Assembly (NCBI RefSeq): GCF_017591435.1
Contig: NC_059276.1
Span: forward strand, 6,240,276 to 6,304,275
Length of the DNA: 64,000 nt
Reading direction: 5' to 3'
DNA from: Portunus trituberculatus
Taxonomy: Eukaryota > Arthropoda > Malacostraca > Decapoda > Portunidae
The position numbers were made by a program, and so were the translations under genes. How positions within the stretch are numbered: position 1 is the stretch's first letter; each line of letters begins with the position of its first letter. Positions 48,334 to 58,700 of this stretch are shown one piece after another. Under the pieces are notes generated by a model. The model was not told where the DNA came from, did not search any database, and saw nothing but the letters and a program-made list of their open reading frames with translations.

Positions 48334-51232
48334 AAAATTATTAATGTATGTGAGGTGGTTTAAGTTTTATAGGGATTCAATAATATAAGTATAGTAGAAA
48401 GTGGTCCTGAGGCTGTGTCCTTTTGCTGCAGCAGGTTCTGTCACTCTCTGAGGCAAATGATTGGCTAATGCCCAGGTTGTTGTGTGGTTCAGCACCGGGG
48501 TCTTATTTGTTGATTCCTGTTGTGCCCTGTGGTGGAGGAGGGAGCATCATTGTAGGCCAATTGAGTTACCTGATTTGATAGAACCATTTGAAGATCAGCC
48601 AACCCAGATATTTTTAGGCATGGGTTAGGTTAGATTACACTACCTAATGTGATGTAGCTCATACCGTAGAGGCTCCAGGCAGGGTGGTCACCACAGAGCC
48701 TTGTGTTTGTTACCAGCAATCCTCAGGCACTAAGGACTGCTGTGCCCTTTTTTTATACAGCCTCCTCCTTCATGACATGTAGAGCCAGTTTATGGAGAGA
48801 GTCAGCTCTATGGAGGCAGTTTCTGCGTACACAAGAAATACAAAAGGTGTTTATAAATGTGAGCATTCATAAGGCTTCTTCTTGTGAGTGTGTCATTGCC
48901 CTCAGCTCTGCAAGGCCCTGGCCTCACCTAACGCACCGCCTGGAGGTGCCTGGCTTGGCTGAGCTCATGTGATCCAGTAGTTATGTTATAATGAGTTTAT
49001 ATTTGTACTTAGATTGCAAAAACTATTAAACACAAGTAGATGAGGTTGATGGTGCATGTGTTCTCAGTATTTTAAGTTAATTTTAAGTATTTATTTTACT
49101 TAACACTAGATTAAATACTGGTGGTTATTTCTAAGCAGTTTTATGGGGATGATTAAAATCTTGTAATAAGTAATACATTGATTTACCGTAGCTTTAATTT
49201 TATTTAAATTAAAAGTAGTGAATCACCCGGGAGTAACGTGACGCAGCACGTTGTAGCTGTGGTGCCGCTGGTCAGCTGTGCACCACAGCCTGGAGTTACC
49301 ACCACACAACAACAGCTTTAAGTCCCTCTGACAGCACATATCAGTCAGCTGTGGTAGTGTTGCACCATTACACTTGTCTCACTGTGGCTGAATGAACTGT
49401 ATTATTGTGATAGGCAGCATTGTGTACAGCGTTATCCATCTGTTAATCTCTCCCTCTCTCCCAACAGAAGAGTCAGCTTCCAGCTCTTCCTCCCTTCCTT
49501 GCTTTTACTGGCACCTGTCTTTGTATGTGGATTCATCTATTCTGTTGCACCTTCTAAGTAGCTTCTCTCTCTCTCTCCTATTAGAATCTTCATTTTCACT
49601 CACATGTTGTTTTTGTTTCTTCTTTTCAATGTTTGTATCATTGTTATTTACATCATCATTATTGCTGTTTATTGTTATCTAACTGATTTAACTGCCCTGT
49701 ACAACCTCATAACTTATAGCAGTGGTAACAACATGAAATATGCAGTGTTACTTGCCAGACAAATGTGTGCAGTTTTGTATGCCAGAAAGAGACAAAGTGT
49801 AATGTTGTAATATTACTTTATGCCTGTTGATGTGTTTTGTTTTTGTACGAGATGTGTCACTTGTAATTCAAGACACACGTGGATCTGCTTGTCATATGGA
49901 CACTAAGTACATCTATTCACTTGTTATATGACCACAGAATATTTTCCCTTCTTTTCTGTGTACCTCTGATGTTACCATTGATCTGATGGAGTACGAGATG
50001 GAGTGCTGTGTGGACAGTCTAGCATAACTTTGATGGTCCAGCTTTTTGCTCCCCAGAGTGCGTCGTGCAAGGCTTGGAATCAGACTGCTATTTGCTTCTG
50101 TTCACCTTAGAAACAGAAGAGCATGAGTTTTGTCATGGTGAAATGTTTGCCCTTACAAAAATATACAAACATTTTCCAATTATTCTAGCATAAAGAATTC
50201 TCAGTAAAAGTTTGTTGAAATTTTTGAGGCAGAAATCATTACAAATTGTCAGATGAAATGATTACAAACCACTATGTCTTGAGATTGTACAACAAAGGAT
50301 AGACTCTTATTTGGAGTTAAGTTGTGAGAAATGTTCATTAATTCATCACGCCACAAGGATAGACTCAAGTTTGTGATTATCGTGGTGGGTAAGTGTGACA
50401 GTTCATCATTGCGTGTTTGGTTTAAGCTTGTACATATGAAAGCCTCTTATGCAGTTCCATCTCCTAAGGAGTTTAGCATCACCTGCTTCTGTTCCCTTAC
50501 TGCCATGTCTTGCTAGCTCCACCCCTGGACAGGACGGAGGTCTTGTGCACATCCTCAATATTCTGTGATACTAATCCTTCCTTGGGCAATGCATGTTTTC
50601 AGCTGCTGCTAGTCCAGTCTGATCACCTGTTTTATTTATTTTTTTCTTATTTCCTGGTGTGTATTTCCATGGAAGTTCATAGGACTGTATTCTTAAATGA
50701 TTCGTGTCTTGTCTCAACTCCTTTCAACAGGCTGTAATGGAAGTTTTGGTGGCTTTGAAGAGTGTTTTCATGATTCTAAGTGGGAAGGAAACAAAAGAAC
50801 CTGACAAATCATCCTTTTGGCCTTTGAGAGTAGTCATGAGAGGAGAACAAAGCATTTGAGAGTATGAGCCATAGTCCCATCACTACTCAGGGCAAGGTGA
50901 ACTTTTGAGAGCAACACTGGTTGTCAGTAACACCTGAAGCTGCTCATGGAAGGGAAGGTTCTTGGTAGGTTCTCTCTGGCCCTCAGCTCAACTTTGTGTT
51001 TTCTGAGGGAAAGAGAGACTCGTACTTATGTTATTCATTATGTGCTGTATAGGAGTCTTTTACACTGGTATGAGAAGATGTAATGTGATTCTAAGCCATC
51101 CTCATGAATGATAACTCCTCCCATGTCCACAAGAGGAGTGTGTGTGATATCAGAGTTATTTTCTCTGCAAGATAATTGAGTGACTGGATTTTGCAGTTAG
51201 GTTTACCTGAAGATCGTCCATCCTAGCTTTTC

Positions 51233-51520
51233 AAGGATAGGTTATGTTAGGTTAGGTGAAGTTAACTTACATTTGGTTAGGTTAGTTAAGTTGGGTTGGG
51301 TTACCTAATCTAATTAAACCATATTTATCCTAACATAGCCTTACATAATGTAACTTAACATTACCCTAGCTAATTTGGGTTAGTTTAGGTTAAGTTAGGT
51401 TACTGAATCTACTCTCACCAAACTTATCTTTACCTAACATAACATTACCATAACATTAATTGGGGTTACATTTAAGTATGACAGTTTAGGCTGGGGTATC
51501 AAATCCATTTAACCATTTAA
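51233..51520. repeat. Interstitial TTAGG-like (telomeric-type) degenerate tract
   Basis: GGTTAGGTTA-type motifs in one orientation alternate with CCTAA-type motifs in the other, for example ATGTTAGGTTAGGTGAAG, GGTTAAGTTAGGTTAC and TTACCTAACATAACATTACC. TTAGG is the usual arthropod telomeric unit. The tract is degenerate and inverted within itself, so it is an old insertion or a transposable element, not a telomere. Confidence 0.65.
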
Positions 51521-52151
51521 CCTAACACACACACAAGATCACAATGACATGCTAAAACACCTTATCCAGAAAATACTAAACCTGAAAAGTCTGTGGCTAG
51601 AACTTGCAAAACACATTAGAAATTCTCACACCACTGTTAAAAGACACCTTATTTCATGTTCCGGTTGATATATTACCATTAGCCATTTTATTCTTCCAGA
51701 TTAGTGTTGTTAGAAGTTTGTACATTATCAAGTATACGTTATCTGTTCAATTAAAGCCTTGTTGGAGACGCTAAGGATACACACACCATACATTCAATAC
51801 TGCCAGTTATTCATGCAGTTGAGGAGAAATACGCACCATAGAAAACTATTCCCCAAAAGAAAAAAAAAGCACAGTAATCTAAATAGTGGTCAGAGAATTC
51901 ACATTTAGCAGAATTTTTAGGTTACAAGATTACCGAATATACTCATAATTTAAAGAGAAAGTGAGGGAAGAGAAAATACAAGTGTGATTGTTATTTGAGC
52001 AGGATTGGTGTGTCTGTTTCATCTTATTACCTCAGTTATCATTAATTCAAACCTCCATGTTCTTTATGTTTAATTACTAAAAGGTGACGGTGAGTGTATA
52101 TATAATGTGCGGCAGTGTGGTGGTTCCTATGTAACTGGATCATTTAGACCT

Positions 52152-52164
52152 GTTGTTGTTGTTG

Positions 52165-52232
<68 letters not shown>

Positions 52233-52233
52233 G
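52152..52233. repeat. (GTT)n(ATT)n microsatellite
   Basis: A short GTT run continuing as ATT for about 80 bp. Confidence 0.95.
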
Positions 52234-52965
52234 TAACTGGTGCAAAGATATTTCCTTGTGTGATGTTTATAAATTAACACCTTTTTACCAGTAATAGTAA
52301 TGACCAATCAGGCTAGAAAAGAAGATATGTACATTCACAAAGTACCCTCATTTAAATGTCTCTGTTCCATCTTCATAAATTTCACTCATACACAATTTTA
52401 CATTTGCAAGGAAAATTCACCCTCATTTTATTTTAAGAATGTCAGCCACTTGTGAATTTGTTATTAGAAGAGAAGCAAACCTTCATTACATCTTTTGTAA
52501 TTTGAACCTTACCTTCATTAATCTTTATAATTTTGTGCATAAATTGTCATGGTTGCTATAATTTGAACCATACCTTCATTAATCTTCATAATTTATTGCA
52601 TACATTGTTCTGGTTGCATCACAGTCCTGTCTCAGCCAACTGTACTGAAAGGGGAGCAGTGAGAGAGTTTATCAGAAGACACAGTTATCTGAATAAACAA
52701 CCTCACCTCTTCTCCAGGTCAGTGCATGAAACGGTCTGTACTCGACACTGCTGTTTGAAGTTGTTTTTCAGCCATTCATTCTCTTCATAGGACATTTTAT
52801 ATTGGTACTTTATTTGTCTAGGATTTTTACAGTCTGATGCACAGAGTATGTCTGTGCCTGAAGTGTTCATTCAAGTCACAGATATTACTTTGTTAGTTAT
52901 AGAAACATTGCAAGTTAAAAGAAAAAAAAGTGAAATATTTGGTGCTAAAATAATGAGAACTTACT

Positions 52966-52966
52966 G

Positions 52967-53034
<68 letters not shown>
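52966..53034. repeat. (ATT)n microsatellite
   Basis: About 68 bp of ATT repeat. Confidence 0.95.
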
Positions 53035-53296
53035 GCTGAGTTCCATTTAGACCATGATATAATTCCGGTGAGAGGAGTTGACCTATTGTGTTGTGAGGAG
53101 GCGTGACCCAGCAACAGGAGCCACAGTGTTGTGAAGTGTTGTGACCTTCGCCTCACCCAGAAAACACTAACTGACCCATGCCGAAATTCGCATAAACAAA
53201 TCATTCCATACTCCCTTTGCTGCCCTGTACATGTTGTATATATATATAGAACTTCTCTGTACATCTTAAATAGTTATTATGTATTATGTATATAAG

Positions 53297-53302
53297 AATA
53301 AA
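53297..53302 (+). terminator. Candidate poly(A) signal
   Basis: AATAAA within an AT-rich stretch. It could end a very long RalGAP alpha 3' UTR of about 8.3 kb, but this is only a positional guess. Confidence 0.25.
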
Positions 53303-53639
53303 AGTATAGTTATGAACTGTTGTTGTCACATCTGAAGCAATGAACATAACGTGGTGAGATGTAAGCAAGTTAGTTGGAGGATTATAAGGAATTGAAATGT
53401 GTGTGGGATGATGTGTGTGTGAATGAGAAAGAAAAAGAAAGAGTACTGAATTGAGACCAGCAGAAGAGCTATGGCTTAATACACTGATATACTGAGGAAA
53501 GGAAAGGAGAAGAAAGGTTAGGACAGCTGGCGGGAGAATTTAAAGAAGTATGCAAAGGGAAAGACTGAGGAAATGAGAAGCAATGAAGTGATGAGGATTG
53601 TAGAAAGTAGAAAGTTTGGTGTGGTAGAGTGCTTGAAAA

Positions 53640-54182
53640 TGTGGACTTTCAATTATTCAGAGTCAAATGATGGTTGTGCTAAGTTTGGAGCATCATCTAG
53701 ACTCTAGAGTGACTGGGAAATACAGAATTCATATCTTTGGAACATCATGTGTGATATTTTGAATGTCTAGAATATTAAGTAAAATGCCAGGGATATCATT
53801 TGGAATGTCAGGAACATCTAGAATACCAACTGAAATTATTAGAACAATCTGGAATGCTCGAGACATCAGAACATTAACATTAATATGCATAGGACATCTG
53901 GAACATCACCTTACATGCTATTCAATATAATTCAAAATGATGGAAGTATAATAAGACAATCATTAATGCTTGAGTCATCATTTGGAATAACCGGGGCATC
54001 TGAAATACTATCAAGATGCCTGGAACATCAGTTAAAAAGCCTAGAAAATCTCGAACACAACTAGAATGTCTGGAACATGTAGGTGGTCAACTAAAACACC
54101 TGTAACATAACCTGACATGATTGTTACATCTAGAACATAGAACAAAATACATGGAATATCATCTGGAATGCCTAGAACATCG
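53640..54182 (+). repeat. Degenerate GGAACATC minisatellite
   Basis: Short phrases such as CTGGAACATC, CTAGAACATC, TCTAGAATG and TTGGAATGTC recur every 15-30 bp for about 540 bp, mutually diverged. The array stops right before the GC-rich candidate 5' exon of DRC2. Confidence 0.65.
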
Positions 54183-54194
54183 TCATTTCATCCA

Positions 54195-54303
54195 GCCCAC
54201 ACATCATGGGCGGTGACATCATGCTTGACGACCGCCGCGTTGCTAAGGACGCCGCGCCAGCCGTCAGCCCGCCCCTACCCAGTAACGAGTCGGCCGTCGA
54301 GAG
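54195..54303 (+). other. Candidate 5' UTR exon of DRC2 with a 33-codon upstream ORF
   Basis: A sharply GC-rich 110-bp island in AT-rich DNA, ending in a donor-like GAGAG then GTAGAG at 54304. DRC2 exon 1 has an acceptor only 6 nt before its ATG, so an upstream non-coding exon must exist, and this is the best candidate. It contains an ATG at 54206 (MGGDIMLDDRRVAKDAAPAV...). In the spliced form that frame would stop at 55433-55435, immediately before the DRC2 ATG at 55438. An RFX half-site-like GTTGCTA is present at 54239. Alternatively it belongs to an unknown small gene. Confidence 0.35.
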
Positions 54304-55437
54304 GTAGAGTGTTTGCCTGTCTCTGCGTCTGTTCCTCGATCATTTGGTGAGTATTCCTGTTATTTGTGACCTTTTGATCCCTCAGTATGTATCTTATTAT
54401 TGTGTTTTCTTTAGGTTTTTAATATATATTTCCTTGGCAGTCTGTATTTACTGTTTACGTGTATGAAAGTGGTGCAGCTTTGTTACAATGTAATGACCAT
54501 TCATCTTGATAATCATGCGAGTATTAATGTTATATGTATTGCTTTTGACTTCAGAGCATTAGTCTCTCGTCATATCACATTATGTCTCGTGAAACCTGGC
54601 GCTGTTTTTCATTCCAAGGTGTTTTTAACGATCTATAACAAGGCTAGTGTTCATTATAATGACCTGTTGTTACGGATTGGTACTCATGTTTGTTCTATTG
54701 TAAGATTTGGTGATTGTTCGTGTTATTTGTGGATATTGGCTCTTCAATATTAGTCTTCTCTTGTCATTGTGTTACGTGGAGTTTGATAACACCCTTCCCC
54801 CCCCCCCAAGAGCAGCTACTTATGTGTCTTAACAAGCAATAGTAAGTGGCGATTTGTGTTGTGTATAGCAATGGACTCAAGGTGGTTATGTTCACTTTGA
54901 CTATCTCGGCTATGGTCTTGTAGTTTTCGTTCGGTTAGTAGTTTTTCTCCTTTGATACCTAACCGTCTATAACAAGCGGTGATTCAGTGATGTAAAAATG
55001 ACAATACGTGAAAGATATTGTAGTTACGGCCACCTTAGCTTCTTAATTTCAGCTTTATTCTCTTTATGATTGTTTCGTAAAGTTTGATGAATTATTTTTC
55101 TTGTTTTTCTATCTATAACGAGCGGTGATTCTAATGAGCAGAGTTGTTGGCTTGTTGAATGTGTTCCTCAGATAGTTTGGTGGTTGTATTGTTTACTCCT
55201 TACACGATAGCGGTGCAGTAATCTTTTGTCTTTTAATTTTGTATAAGGATTCGACCTTAAAAAAAAAAAAAGGATAAGTAGATAATTAAAAATCCAACAC
55301 GCGCTCACTTAAAACAGCCGAACCATCTAACACGTGCTGATTCTAATGACTAGGGATGTATTGTCTGAGTATATATGGTTGTTTCTTAGGCACTACAACC
55401 ATACTAATGATTGCATTGTGTGTCTCGACAGTTAGTG

Positions 55438-55696
55438 ATGGCGCCCAAGAAGAAAGGAAAGGGGAAGGGGGACAAGCTGGCCAGGATGTCGGTGGAGCAG
55501 CGGCAGCAGTACTTGGACCGGCGGGCGGCGCAGGAGGCGGAGAGTGCCCGCAGGAAGGAGGAGCTGTTGGCGGGGTTCCTTAAGGTGGCCTGTTTGTCCT
55601 CACCAATCTTTATCGTTTCCGTAGTAGTAGTAGTAGTAGTTCGGTGGTTATAGCCAAGCCAAAATAATAGCAGCACATTATTATTATTATTATTAT

Positions 55697-55733
<37 letters not shown>

Positions 55734-58700
55734 AGTTGAGCAACTTAGTAATTGAGTAGTAATGATGATAGTTAAGAAGGAATACTTGAACTACAAACCA
55801 CCACTCATCAGTAATAGCACATCTATAATCCATGTCCCGCGTCACTCACAGCTCAAGTTAGCGGACGAACGGAGGATGGGGGAGGTGAACGAGGCGCGGC
55901 TTATGACCAAGTGGCGGGAGGTGCTGCGAGAGGCAAAGACAGCCACGCTTTCCACGCAGCTCCAGGTACGCTGACGGTAGCGCAGTAGGAGAGTTAGTGA
56001 AATAGCCTAGTTTGAATCCATTCTTTGCCATCACCCCCTCAAATTCAACACAAGGATACCTACTCTCATGTCTCCTTCTCCATTTCGTTTATTGGTGTAA
56101 CTCCCTCACTTTTTTTTTTTTTTTTTTCATTCTTTCACTCATCTCCTCTCGCTTCTTCTTCCTCCTTATCCTTCGTCCCCAACAGGAACTACGGGAGCGT
56201 GTAGCGGAGGGCACCACCAGACTGAACGGCCTCATCCAGCTGCTCAGATCACAGGTGGCTCAGGCGCACCACCAGCGTGCCCAGGCTGCTCAGAACCACC
56301 TCGCTGCCGTGCACAAGCTGTCAGGTAAGAGACGATGTGTGCGTTTTGCTGTTTCAATGTATTAGCTTTTAACGTAACCAAGCCTTACTAAATTTGACTA
56401 GGCCTTGCCGACATAACCAAGCTCTTCTCTACAGTCTCTCCTATTCATTATTTTCCACCTTAGTTCGTTCTGTTGCACCTTAACCCGTTCAGTACCATGA
56501 CACGTTTTCATATTCATTCTGCTTGCTTTGGTGATTTTATACAGCTTCAGAACCTTATGTGAGGATTAAAATAGTGAAGACTCTGGCCATTTATTTTCTG
56601 ACTTCCATAGACCCTTTCTAATGTAAATAAAATCATCTAATCATCCAAAACTTTAGGTAAAAATGTGTGCCAGTACTGAAGGGGTTAATTAACACTTCCC
56701 TTCTCTATTACTCCCTCCATACCTTCCTTTTCGCCTTTCTCCTTCTCCACAGTCTCTCCTATGCATGATTCTCCTTATCAACATTAGTTCCTCTTCCTGC
56801 ATCTCCCCCGCAGAGTTACACGAGGAGCACGTCAGCGTCCTCACTCAGTACCTACGAGGGCGGGAGGCTGAAATATCGGGATCCGCGGCTGCTGGGACGG
56901 AACATCTTAGCGCCACGCACCTCCACCAACTGCGCCGCTTGTCCCTCGTTCTTCAGGCCTCTCAGCGGGACCATGATTTATCAGAGAAGGAGCAGCTGGC
57001 GGCCTTCCACACCACCCTCACGCAGATCACTACTCAGGTCTGTTGTTTTGGTGCGTGGCTGTGTTTTGAGAGAGTTTGGTGCAGGAAAGGATGGGAAGAG
57101 GTGAATTTAATGAAGTATGTTAATGTGTGTGTTTTGGGGTGTTTGATGCAGGAGAGGAAGGAGGGAAAGAGGGGAGTTTGATGGGGAAATATGCTAATGG
57201 CTGTGTTTGGGAGAGTTTAGGAGAGAATAATGCTGTTTTGGTCTAATGGTCATATTCTAAAACACTTCTGTCTCGCACTTCCGCTAATTCAAAAGGCCTT
57301 TTTTTTTTTTTTTTTTTTTTACGGGTGTTTTTACTATTTAAATGACGGAATGATATGATTTCTACATTATTAAAAGGAGAAGCTGTCTTGAGATCTCGGC
57401 TAATCATCTCTTTGGCCTCGAAAAACAGTCGTGGTGAGATGGCAAAGCGGTTGGAGAGAAGTAGAGAGAGAAAAAGGAGGATGTGGAGGAGGTGTATACA
57501 CGTTGTGTCACTGAAGGAGGGAGAGAAGGACAAGGAAAGAACGAGGAAAAAAAAAAAGGTGTGGAAATATATTTGCGTATGTAGGACACGATGTTAGGAG
57601 TAGGAAAGAAAGTAGTACGTGGGGTGTCTCTCTCTCTCTCTCTCTCGGGAAAACCTTGAGATCCTATTGAAACTTCACTTCCTTCACCTGACCTTACTAT
57701 CATGACCTAATTCTAATGTATATGTGATAACTAAATGCCCAATTAAAACACCGTTATCTGTTGCCGGTAGCTGGAGGAGGAGGTGGCGGCGGCGCGAGTG
57801 GAACGGGAGAACCAGCTGGAGAGGGCGTGGGGGCAGCTGGCGGCGAGCGTGAGGCAGCACCAGGCAGACACCTCCACGCTCAGAAGTTCCTGTCACCGCT
57901 TGCAGAAGAGAGTCTCGGCCCACCGCGCCACGCTCTCCTCCATCACTGTGTCCACCAAGGAAATGCAGGTAATGAAAGTTATAGCGGTGGCATTGGTAGT
58001 AATAGTAGTAGTAGTAGGAGGAGGAGGAGGAGGAGGAGGAGGAGGAGGAGGAGGAGGAGGAGGAGGAGGAGGAGGAGGAGGAGGAGGAGGAGGAGGAGGA
58101 GGAGGAGGAGGAGGAGGAGGAGGAGGAGGAGGAGGAGGAGGAGGAGGAGGAGGAGGAGGAGGAGGAGGAGGAGGAGGAGGAGGAGGAGGAGGAGGAGGAG
58201 GAGTAGTAGTAGTAGTAGTAGTAGTAGGAGGAGGAGGAGGAGGAAGACGAAAAGGACGTATAATAGTAGTAGTAGTAAGAGGAGGAGGAGTTAGACGAGA
58301 AGAGAAGGGAGATGAAGAGGAAAAGCAGAGGAAGGATGAGGAAGACGGAAAAGCAGAGGAAGGATGAGGAAGACGAAGAGATAGAGGTAGAAGAGGAAGT
58401 TGTAGTAACAGTAGTCGTAGCAGCAGCCGTGATGGTAGTACACGTTAAACACAACCCAAAAACCAGCAAAGTCACTCTTGTCCCTGTACTGCCGCCAGGG
58501 TGAGGTGGAAGCGCTGAAGAAGCAGCTGCGGCAGGAGAGGTCCCCGACAGCGGCCGAACAAGAGCTGCGCCGCCTGCGAGGTGCCGTGGGTGTGGTGCGT
58601 GCAGCCACAGCGGGGCAGCGGGTGGCGGGCCGCACGCTGTTCAAGGCCATCAATGCACGGGGTGATCAGGCTACGCAGGTGATATTCATTAGCTCTGTAG

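Larger units (their letters stand above)
45031..54190. other. RalGAP alpha 3' region: probable long 3' UTR and intergenic DNA
   Basis: No coding exon is supported in these 9 kb. Contents seen are (CA)n at 45424-45511, a roughly 140-bp tandem repeat at 46440-46890, (TCC)n at 47349-47478, (TA)n at 48247-48332, interstitial TTAGG-like sequence at 51233-51520, (ATT)n at 52152-52233 and 52966-53034, a candidate AATAAA at 53297-53302, and a GGAACATC-rich degenerate repeat at 53640-54182. How much of this is transcribed as 3' UTR cannot be told. Open frames here are short, lack flanking splice sites and resemble no family. Confidence 0.55.

Noticed and set aside
49392..49810. A small membrane-protein gene
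   Set aside because: Hydrophobic frames in T-rich DNA downstream of RalGAP alpha, with no family resemblance, no splice sites and no poly(A) context.
51233..51520. A true telomere or chromosome end
   Set aside because: The TTAGG motifs are degenerate and occur in both orientations within a few hundred bases, with unique sequence on both sides.
57684..58475. A 263-codon minus-strand frame and 177/194-codon plus-strand frames
   Set aside because: Mostly poly-Ser/Tyr, poly-Arg and poly-Gly from the GAG/AGT repeat. The only real coding part is DRC2 exon 57771-57968, which ends before the repeat.
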